From: Gammaproteobacteria bacterium
GTDB lineage: Bacteria; Pseudomonadota; Gammaproteobacteria; Eutrophobiales; Eutrophobiaceae
Assembly (NCBI GenBank): GCA_021773215.1
Contig: JAJFKM010000062.1
Location: 1 to 63,096 of the forward strand
Reading direction: 5' to 3'
DNA length: 63,096 bases
Below are positions 56,224-63,096 of this stretch, one piece after another. Position 1 is the first letter of the stretch; each line of letters starts with the position of its first letter. The translations under genes were made by a program, and so were the position numbers. A model generated the notes under the pieces. That model saw only the letters and a program-made list of their open reading frames with translations. It ran no database searches and had not been told where the DNA came from.

Positions 56224-58413
56224 TCAGGTCTTGCCATATCCATAATAACCATAGTAATGACCATGGCGGCTTGATTTCTTAGGTGGACTCACCTGATTCA
56301 GAACGATACCGACGATAGGCGCATTGACCTTTAGTAATCGCTTAATACCTTCCTGGGCGAGTTGATACGGTGTGTCATCGGCCTTAACAAGATATATCAC
56401 CTGATTAACCAATTGACTCAATACGAGGGCATCACTCACTGCCACTGCGGGTGCCGAATCAATCACGATATGATCATATTTCTTTTTTAATACTTCCAGT
56501 CCTTTTGCGAATCGTCCGGCAGACAACATCTCTAACGGATTAGGCGGTATATCACCCGCAGGCATCACACTGAGTCGTTCTTTTTTAAACACATGAATCG
56601 ATTGCTCCAGAGTATGGGTTCCCATCATAAAGTGACTAAGACCGACATCTTTTGCATCTAAGCCAAATACTTCTCTAACCGATGGCCGACGCAGATCACA
56701 ATCAATTAATAATACATTACCCATTTGGCCAAGTGATAAGGCCAAATTTACAGCCGTCATACTCTTACCTTCACCTGGAACAGATGAAGTCACTAACACC
56801 ACTTTTTGTTTTTCATCCAATCCCGACATCAGAATACCAGATCGAATCGTCCTGATATTTTCTGCAAACGACGTATGCAGGTTATCCGTAAAATAGCGTA
56901 GAACTTTTACATCTTTATTTAGCCAAATAGAAAGCTTGGGTAATATCCCTAACAAGGACAGATGTAATTTTTCTTCAACATCCTGACCATCTTCCATAGT
57001 GTTATCGAGCGCTTCAATCAAAAATGCGATCATGGTTCCGACGAGTGTACTCAATACCAACGCAATTAAGATGATCAATGCTTTCTTGGGTTTTGATGGC
57101 TTTGAAGGAATCACAGCAGGGTCAACAACTCTGGCGTTGACCGGTTGCATTTCACTGACGGCACTGGTTTCTTTAAAACGATTTAGAAATGTTTCATAGA
57201 TATCACGGTTTGCTTCAACATCACGCTCCAATGATTGCAGTTGGCTTTCTTTTCGATTGATCTCAGTGACATCACGTTTGGTTCGACTCATCGCACCACT
57301 TAAATGGCTTTCTTTATTACGTGCGATCTCATATTCTTTTTTAATTGAGTCAACTACATTCAGAATCTGTGCTCTAACATTTTTATTAGCCCCTTCAAGT
57401 TCATCAACCGCTGCAATCATTTTAGGGTGCTTGGGGCCATAACGTTTTTTAAGTTCTGAAATCTTTCTTTCTGCCTCTCCCTCTTTATCCTTGGCATTTT
57501 GTAAACCTTTATCTCTTAAAACCGCCGGTATCGATTCGAATGCCTGGATAGGTTGACCCTTTAAAGCGGTAACTTGTTTATAGGCAGTCTCAGCTTCGTT
57601 ACGGCCACGACGTGCCTTAACCAGCTCCACAGTAATTTCATCTAGTTCTTTTGCTGCAAGGCTATCCACACCCTTAATATCGACTAAGCTTTCTTTATCG
57701 CGATATGCCTGTAAAGCCTTTTCAGATTCTTTTAACTTTTTACTAAGGTCATCTAATTTAACGGTAATCGAACCCGTCGCTTTTTGAGTTATGGCGAGAC
57801 GTCCTTCTAAATCACTGCCGATATAAATACTCGCCAAGGTATTAGGTACTGTTTCAGATAAACGTGCGTCGGTTGATTCGAAGGTAATATTGATGAGCTG
57901 GCTATTGCGAATTGGCGCTACCTTAAGACGGTCTCTAAATTGTCCAACAATACTATTGTGAACTGCATAATCAGGAACAATTTCATCATCACTTAATATC
58001 CCAGCTGGTAGCCAAGATAAGATCGTTTGTAATGGCCCGGGTTCTTGTAGTTCAGGATCAAACTCGGGATGTTTCGGTATATCAAGAAGACTTATAACCT
58101 TTTCAGCGAGATCGCGTGACTGCAAGATTTGATTTTGCGTTTCAAAATACTCATCGTTCGCACCGGGAATACCATAAACCTCTTCAATAGAGATGACGTT
58201 CTCTTCTTCAGATTCGATCAGTATTGTCGCGGTTGCTTCATAGACCGGCTCGATTGAAAAGACAACCAACATTGCCAATAGCGTAATAACAATTGCAAAA
58301 CCAATGATCGACCATTTATGTATAGACAATATTCGAATATATTCACTCAAATTGATTTCATCTTCATCAATGTTATTTGAGTTTGAATGCATTGCTGTAT
58401 GGAGATCGTTCAT
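56224..58413 (-). CDS. Wzc-type polysaccharide co-polymerase / tyrosine autokinase
   Basis: 729 residues. N-terminal Wzz domain with a membrane helix (WSIIGFAIVITLLAMLVVFSI), long periplasmic coiled coil, second helix (ALIILIALVLSTLVGTMIAFL), then a BY-kinase. Walker A is SSVPGEGKSMTAVNLA, A' VLLIDCDLRRP and B HIVIDSAPA. The C-terminus is a Tyr cluster (HYYGYYGYGKT). Controls chain length and export with Wza. Confidence 0.95.
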   Translation of the reverse strand: MNDLHTAMHSNSNNIDEDEINLSEYIRILSIHKWSIIGFAIVITLLAMLVVFSIEPVYEATATILIESEEENVISIEEVYGIPGANDEYFETQNQILQSRDLAEKVISLLDIPKHPEFDPELQEPGPLQTILSWLPAGILSDDEIVPDYAVHNSIVGQFRDRLKVAPIRNSQLINITFESTDARLSETVPNTLASIYIGSDLEGRLAITQKATGSITVKLDDLSKKLKESEKALQAYRDKESLVDIKGVDSLAAKELDEITVELVKARRGRNEAETAYKQVTALKGQPIQAFESIPAVLRDKGLQNAKDKEGEAERKISELKKRYGPKHPKMIAAVDELEGANKNVRAQILNVVDSIKKEYEIARNKESHLSGAMSRTKRDVTEINRKESQLQSLERDVEANRDIYETFLNRFKETSAVSEMQPVNARVVDPAVIPSKPSKPKKALIILIALVLSTLVGTMIAFLIEALDNTMEDGQDVEEKLHLSLLGILPKLSIWLNKDVKVLRYFTDNLHTSFAENIRTIRSGILMSGLDEKQKVVLVTSSVPGEGKSMTAVNLALSLGQMGNVLLIDCDLRRPSVREVFGLDAKDVGLSHFMMGTHTLEQSIHVFKKERLSVMPAGDIPPNPLEMLSAGRFAKGLEVLKKKYDHIVIDSAPAVAVSDALVLSQLVNQVIYLVKADDTPYQLAQEGIKRLLKVNAPIVGIVLNQVSPPKKSSRHGHYYGYYGYGKT

Positions 58414-58422
58414 TAGCTGACT

Positions 58423-59001
58423 TTAAAAGAAACTTTCTTCTACCGTAATGATGTCACCGGGCAAAATGAATGCATCAAGCTTGACTGGCTTTGGTTCACC
58501 ATTAGGATCATCATCATGAATCACATTAATTTTTTCTTTAGATGCGCGTTCCTTAAAACCACCGGCAATGGAAATCGCTTTACGAACAGTCACACCCGGT
58601 TGAAATGGAAAGCCACCCGGATCTTCAACTTCCCCATTCACATAAAATTCACGATATTCCATGATATCAACGGACACTTTCGGGTTAATTAAATAATCCC
58701 CTTTCAATTTCGAGGTGATCGTTCCCGCTAACTGCTTCGATGTAAATCCGGTTACTTTTAATTCACCTAGAAAGGGATACGAGATCGTCCCACGATCGCT
58801 GACGCGAGACTCAAGATAAAGGTCTTCTTCATCGTAGACCTGTATGCGGATCATATCACCGGTTCCCAGGACATAATCCGGTAAACCTGCCTTAGTGCCG
58901 GCACCTTTAGCAGCATTAACATTTTGAGAAAAAAAAGTCAGAAGAACCAGAAATAGTAATACATTGGCTATCGAAAAGATGGGATTTTTATATTCGAACA
59001 T
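58423..59001 (-). CDS. Wza-type polysaccharide export protein
   Basis: 192 residues with a signal peptide. Poly-export domain (YVLGTGDMIRIQVYDEEDLYLESRVSDRG in parts) and one SLBB domain (YREFYVNGEVEDPGGFPFQPG). No lipobox Cys is visible at the cleavage site, and it is shorter than E. coli Wza, like other minimal exporters. 9 bases before wzc. Confidence 0.9.
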   Translation of the reverse strand: MFEYKNPIFSIANVLLFLVLLTFFSQNVNAAKGAGTKAGLPDYVLGTGDMIRIQVYDEEDLYLESRVSDRGTISYPFLGELKVTGFTSKQLAGTITSKLKGDYLINPKVSVDIMEYREFYVNGEVEDPGGFPFQPGVTVRKAISIAGGFKERASKEKINVIHDDDPNGEPKPVKLDAFILPGDIITVEESFF

Positions 59002-59127
59002 ACTTCTAAATCAGTGTGAAATGGCTCGATATTCTAACACGGAAACGGAAGTTTCGAGCTAGTACAGAGGGGAAAAAAGCCTAAAAGACATTCTACTTAC
59101 TTATGGAAACAGCTAAAAATAACGCTC

Positions 59128-60327
59128 TTAGAATTTGACTGTTACGAAGGCTTCTACTTTATTACGTTCATAATCAAAGGTATTGATAGTAGAATCACGC
59201 TCATCATAGCTATAACCCGCGCCTAAATCTAACCAACGACGCAGCTTATAATCAACACTTGCACCAACACCGAATACATCATCTGACCTACCCGTAGTAT
59301 CTTGATCAAACGTATTTTCCCCGTAATTCATTTTTAGATTAGTACTCAACTTGGAAGACCACTCATGCTTCCAGCTCGCATCAATAGCATCATTTTGAGT
59401 AAAGTTACCTGCGCCACTAGTTTCAGTAAAATCACGAGAAGTATTTAGGCTAACAGTAGAATAAGATCTTGGTTTCCACTGAACGCCCAGTTCCCAGGTT
59501 AAATCCTCTCCGTCAGCACGTGAGCCAGCATCAAAATTCTTTTGAATATAACCAATTTGTGCGGTACCGGTTGTTTTATAGGTTGACTCCCATTTAACAC
59601 CCGCCAAAACTCTAGAAGTCGTACTATCGAGACTCGCCGTGCCAGCTGCGTCAATGTCATAATGGTATTCAGCCACACGCACTTCTAAAACCATTTGCGT
59701 CTTTGGCATAACGCGATAATAGAATCGGCTACTGCCGTAAAGATCTTCCCGGTCACGAACAGCGGTTGCCGAGGCATTATTATCATAATCCTTCGCAATA
59801 TGACCCATATCAATTTCAATCTGCGCTTTTGATGATTTCGCACCATAAGCCGCATTGCCATCTATTTTATAATGGTGATAGCGATCAAAGGAATTCTGAA
59901 CAACGCCCGTACCTTCAGCACCACCTGTACCACGAGGATCATGACCTCTAAAATATTCAGTATCAATGCCCATTTTAATTTTACTGGTGGGCGTGAATTC
60001 GTAGTCAGCACTGACCGTCTGATCGACATAGTCATCATTATGGCTACTATAGTGGGTTGCCGCAGAAAAGAGATAATCAAGGGTATAACGGTGTTTGTTG
60101 TTCTTTAATTCGTAGGTCAAATGAGGTTGAATCAAGGTGCCAAAACTACTTCTTTCACTACTGGGAGCACTGGTTAAGTTATCATCGTGGAATTCTTTAA
60201 CCATTAATTCAGGAGAAAATTTACCCCCCGCAAAATCGATACCCTCACCATCCAACAATTCTGCAGCCGACATTTGACTGAAAATTAGCAAAGAAATGCA
60301 TAATCCATATGAATATTTATTGCTCAA
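59128..60327 (-). CDS. Outer membrane beta-barrel protein of the exopolysaccharide locus
   Basis: 399 residues if the TTG at 60327 is used, which starts a clean signal peptide (SNKYSYGLCISLLIFSQMSAA). An ATG at 60405 would add 26 residues before it. The rest is alternating amphipathic strands (KMGIDTEYFRGHD; TQMVLEVRVAEYHYDID) ending VEAFVTVKF with terminal Phe, typical of barrels. Possibly the outer-membrane channel or anchor for the polymer, like VpsM-type proteins. Confidence 0.78.
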   Translation of the reverse strand: MSNKYSYGLCISLLIFSQMSAAELLDGEGIDFAGGKFSPELMVKEFHDDNLTSAPSSERSSFGTLIQPHLTYELKNNKHRYTLDYLFSAATHYSSHNDDYVDQTVSADYEFTPTSKIKMGIDTEYFRGHDPRGTGGAEGTGVVQNSFDRYHHYKIDGNAAYGAKSSKAQIEIDMGHIAKDYDNNASATAVRDREDLYGSSRFYYRVMPKTQMVLEVRVAEYHYDIDAAGTASLDSTTSRVLAGVKWESTYKTTGTAQIGYIQKNFDAGSRADGEDLTWELGVQWKPRSYSTVSLNTSRDFTETSGAGNFTQNDAIDASWKHEWSSKLSTNLKMNYGENTFDQDTTGRSDDVFGVGASVDYKLRRWLDLGAGYSYDERDSTINTFDYERNKVEAFVTVKF

Positions 60328-60521
60328 TTTTCTCTTTTCCCATTTAAAATCATTAATAATCCATCTTTGCCAGTAATCCACTGACCTAATTGCAGCTATT
60401 TTCAATGATAAGTAAGCCTAAATCAATCTTTTAAATAGTAATTCATGCATGTTTATGATGCTTTTTAGTTCTAATCATTCATTTTAATTTCAATTGCTTA
60501 CATATTTATTGAAATAGATCG

Positions 60522-61913
60522 CTATATCTTATTTTTGGCGCCCAAACATAAACTTATCCACGCCAATGCCAGTAAAACAACAAATGTAGCCGCATTTGCC
60601 GGGATCTGAAGATTAAAGTCGACTGTTGAATGAATCAGAATCGCCAATATCCCCATTATTGACGCAAATGACATCCCGCGCATGAGGGGATCACGACGCC
60701 GATAATGCGCCAAAATGGCTGTTAAAAGCGATACCAACGTGATTAACGCGAGCAAAACTAGCCCTATTACGCCTGTCTCGGTTGCAAACTGTAGATAATC
60801 GTTATGAGCTTCTCTGTTATAGCCGATGACATCGACACCGCGATATTTCGGAAAGACCGCATAAAAGCTCCCCAAACCAGCACCTGTGACACGATAATCT
60901 TGCCATTGCTCCAAACCATATTGGTACACTTCATCTCTATTTTCAGAGATTGCACTGGTCTGCTCTAATCGCTGCTGCACTTTTTCAAAACCAAACCACT
61001 GCCCGACGATTAAAATATCAATAATCACCAAGCTAACGAGCAAAACAACCATCGACCGGGTCGCGTGTTTTGAAAAAACCAGCCCAATCACACCCGTGAT
61101 AAATAAGCTGACGAAAAAAGCCGTATTGCCCATACGGGAATGGGTTAACACCAAGGCAATGACCATCATCACCAAACTTAATCTAAGCCTTGCCTTTGCG
61201 CTTAATAACAAGCGAAATAAATTGAGTAATTTTCGTTTCATCGTTGTCACACCCGACTCTGTTGCGAGCGAGGCAATTAACAAGCCTATACCTATGGCCA
61301 TGGTCATTTCCAAATAACCCGCTAGATGATTACGGTTAACAAAGGTACCGGTAGCCACACCAAGGTAGAGCGTTTTCTTTATAAAAAAACCATACTCCCA
61401 ATTCGACATCGTCATCACTGCGCCATACACCGCTTGAAACAGCCCACTACAGACCAGAGTATAGGCCAAGGTTTTTAAACGCCTGCGATTTGTCACCAAT
61501 ACCAGCGTCAGGAAAAAGATTAAAAAATAGGAAATACTAAGTAATAACGACACCTGCGTTATTTTAGGTTCAACACTGATAGTGGCCTGAGCTGTCTTGC
61601 CGACTGATGCCCAATGTTCTAATGAAAGAGGCGATAATATTTTGATTAGTTCTAACGGCAGAGGAATGATTTGCAAGGCAATATAAACAAGCCACACACT
61701 AAAAAAAACTAAAATGTAACGTGCGGCATAACAACTTTTAGAAATAACGACTTTGTTCTGGAAAAAAAGCCAACACCAAGCAATAAATATTAAGCCGACC
61801 CAGATTTCCATAATCGACCATGCCCAGGGTCGATTACTGGCTAAGGGCAAAGGCAACCAAACCAGTAATACACAAAAGGCATAAAACAATCTTTTATCTG
61901 GAGAGGTGTTCAT
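60522..61913 (-). CDS. O-antigen ligase / Wzy-type polymerase
   Basis: 463 residues with about 12 membrane segments and the Wzy_C signature in the large periplasmic loop (GLGSFYAVFPKYRGVD; YNREAHNDYLQFATETGVIGL). It polymerises or ligates surface glycan. First gene of this minus-strand run, with a terminator of the FecR gene just upstream. Confidence 0.88.
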   Translation of the reverse strand: MNTSPDKRLFYAFCVLLVWLPLPLASNRPWAWSIMEIWVGLIFIAWCWLFFQNKVVISKSCYAARYILVFFSVWLVYIALQIIPLPLELIKILSPLSLEHWASVGKTAQATISVEPKITQVSLLLSISYFLIFFLTLVLVTNRRRLKTLAYTLVCSGLFQAVYGAVMTMSNWEYGFFIKKTLYLGVATGTFVNRNHLAGYLEMTMAIGIGLLIASLATESGVTTMKRKLLNLFRLLLSAKARLRLSLVMMVIALVLTHSRMGNTAFFVSLFITGVIGLVFSKHATRSMVVLLVSLVIIDILIVGQWFGFEKVQQRLEQTSAISENRDEVYQYGLEQWQDYRVTGAGLGSFYAVFPKYRGVDVIGYNREAHNDYLQFATETGVIGLVLLALITLVSLLTAILAHYRRRDPLMRGMSFASIMGILAILIHSTVDFNLQIPANAATFVVLLALAWISLCLGAKNKI

Positions 61914-61947
61914 CCAGGCATCTTAGCTTGAATCGTAATTTTTACCC

Positions 61948-61976
61948 AAAAAAATACGGCGAGAACGCCGTATTTT
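61948..61976 (-). terminator. Intrinsic terminator of the FecR-domain gene
   Basis: Minus-strand stem AAAATACGGCG / CGCCGTATTTT with a 4-base loop then a T-run, 28 bases after the FecR stop. It separates that gene from the exopolysaccharide operon. Confidence 0.9.
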
Positions 61977-62003
61977 CCTGAGAAACAACCTCTTATTTAA
62001 CCA

Positions 62004-63095
62004 CTAGGAACCACTGTTTAATACTTCAAGTGCCTCTTGGATCTGCTCTGTGGTAAGCGGACTACCACTTGCATTTGTATTTGTAATTCTTGTTTCTGTG
62101 CCGTCCTCATTAGTCACGATAACATCGCCAGAACCATCGGTAGCGACTCGTAAGTTAAATGCTGAGGCAGTAGAAGCAGGCGCCGGGGCTAGTTCTTTAC
62201 CCGAGTTAGATGCTGCATTAACCGCAGCAGCTTGTTCCGGTGCCGCTGCAGCAATAGTAGCAGCAAAGGTTGCAGCATCATTAGGGCTTAGCGCTGAAGT
62301 AATGTAAGCGGCGCCTACGGCAGCAGAAGGTTTGCTCGCCACGGCCTTGCTGACAGCCGCCAATACGGCTTCTTTAGTCGCGCCGAGTTGGGTCGCATTA
62401 TTCACTAAGGCCGCTATCGCTAAGGCCGCATCGGCATCACTCATGCCTGCTATTGCAGCAGCGGCATTTTCCGGATTATTCGCCATTGCTATTGCTGCGG
62501 CAGCAATTGGATCAGGTGGCGCCGCTGCGGTTGAGGAAGCGCCGGTACTGGTATTGATAGTCCCTATATTGCCTGCTGAAACGTTTAGCGTAGAGCCGTC
62601 TGGCAATGTTAAAGTCGCTTCACCAACCGAGGTAGTGACCGCCACTGTATCGCCTGCGCCATCACCTGAGCCAGCTACAATTCCAATACCCGTGAAATCA
62701 AAATCACCACCAACCGTATTGCTAATAATCGCCAAGTTATCTGCAGTCCAACCACTAGCCACATTAACAAACGTGCCGCGTATACCAATGGTTGCCGTGC
62801 CTGCGGTTAATTTTACTTTGTTGGGATCTTTTTTGGCAATTAAGCCACTGATATAACGCACCGCACCGCCGAATATACTAAACGCACTACTGCTCTCTTC
62901 GGGTGCTTCTGCCTTGTACTTATATTCAGTGATCTTAAAACCGGATTTTTCCTGTATATCGATCACGGTGCCGTCTTTCATCACTACTCTGACCGCGCTC
63001 TTCTCTCCTGTGATGATGACATCCCCTGCCTTTAGCGTCGTTCCTAGGGTCAACACCTCTCCATTAACCATTGCTTTACCTTTAATGCTAAAGGC
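62004..63095 (-). CDS. FecR-domain protein with alanine-rich tail, cut by window end
   Basis: At least 363 residues are visible and the frame stays open to the window edge, so the ATG at 63071 is probably internal. The FecR-like domain (VNGEVLTLGTTLKAGDVIITGEKSAVRV in parts; KDGTVIDIQEKSGFKI; GTATIGIRGTFVNV) is followed by a region very rich in Ala (about residues 185-300, NPENAAAAIAGMSDADAALA). Such periplasmic proteins occur near surface-polymer and adhesin genes. Function unknown. Confidence 0.8.
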   Translation of the reverse strand, partial: AFSIKGKAMVNGEVLTLGTTLKAGDVIITGEKSAVRVVMKDGTVIDIQEKSGFKITEYKYKAEAPEESSSAFSIFGGAVRYISGLIAKKDPNKVKLTAGTATIGIRGTFVNVASGWTADNLAIISNTVGGDFDFTGIGIVAGSGDGAGDTVAVTTSVGEATLTLPDGSTLNVSAGNIGTINTSTGASSTAAAPPDPIAAAAIAMANNPENAAAAIAGMSDADAALAIAALVNNATQLGATKEAVLAAVSKAVASKPSAAVGAAYITSALSPNDAATFAATIAAAAPEQAAAVNAASNSGKELAPAPASTASAFNLRVATDGSGDVIVTNEDGTETRITNTNASGSPLTTEQIQEALEVLNSGS

Positions 63096-63096
63096 C

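Overview
The window reads as a chromosomal segment of an AT-leaning gammaproteobacterium. The housekeeping order murJ-ribF-ileS-lspA-ispH beside a minor-pilin operon, and proB-obgE-rpmA-rplU next to ispB, is the arrangement known from Pseudomonas-like gammaproteobacteria. Genus cannot be fixed from sequence alone. Hopanoid-modification genes, a cytochrome P460 and a PQQ dehydrogenase suggest a free-living environmental bacterium.

Layout. 1-600: C-terminal end of a tyrosine integrase facing the 3' end of a tRNA-Thr(CGT) gene, the edge of an integrated element. 600-2200: Irr-like Fur regulator and thiO. 2.4-10.8 kb: type IV pilus operon (FimT/GspH, PilV, PilW, PilX, a small secreted protein, a giant PilY1, PilE). 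10.8-12.7 kb: three small exported proteins. 12.7-24.5 kb: housekeeping genes (ispH, lspA, ileS, ribF, murJ, rpsT, proB, obgE, rpmA, rplU, ispB). 24.5-27.4 kb: a broken tRNA-Pro-like sequence, an acyltransferase and a TPR protein. 27.4-33.6 kb: hopanoid head-group genes hpnL, hpnI, hpnJ and hpnK, bracketed by two CDP-alcohol phosphatidyltransferases. 33.6-38.8 kb: a toxin-antitoxin-like pair, PQQ dehydrogenase, MarR regulator, cytochrome P460, methyltransferase, and a cyclic-nucleotide-binding protein. 38.8-54.8 kb: a lipid/hydrocarbon locus holding a phosphopantetheinyl transferase, oleD, oleC, oleB and oleA, and a 2275-residue synthase with KS-CLF-AT-DH-DH domains like fused PfaC and PfaB. 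HicAB, a nucleotidyltransferase and dinB interrupt it between oleB and oleA. 54.8-63.1 kb: exopolysaccharide assembly and export genes (VpsP-like, CpsB phosphatase, Wzc kinase, Wza, beta-barrel, O-antigen-ligase/Wzy) and a FecR-domain protein cut by the window end.

How they fit. The exopolysaccharide genes run in the same direction into the synthase with a 4-base gap and then into oleA, so polysaccharide export and lipid synthesis may share transcripts. The synthase would make a (probably polyunsaturated) acyl chain on a carrier protein activated by the phosphopantetheinyl transferase. OleA would condense two chains, and OleD, OleC and OleB would reduce, close a beta-lactone and decarboxylate to a long olefin. 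The synthase has no visible ACP, KR or ER domain, so partners must lie outside the window.

A second theme is a family of short palindrome-centred repeats, with six probable copies. Two of them lie in frame inside the synthase gene and encode the linkers between its domains; another lies at a broken tRNA-Pro-like sequence.
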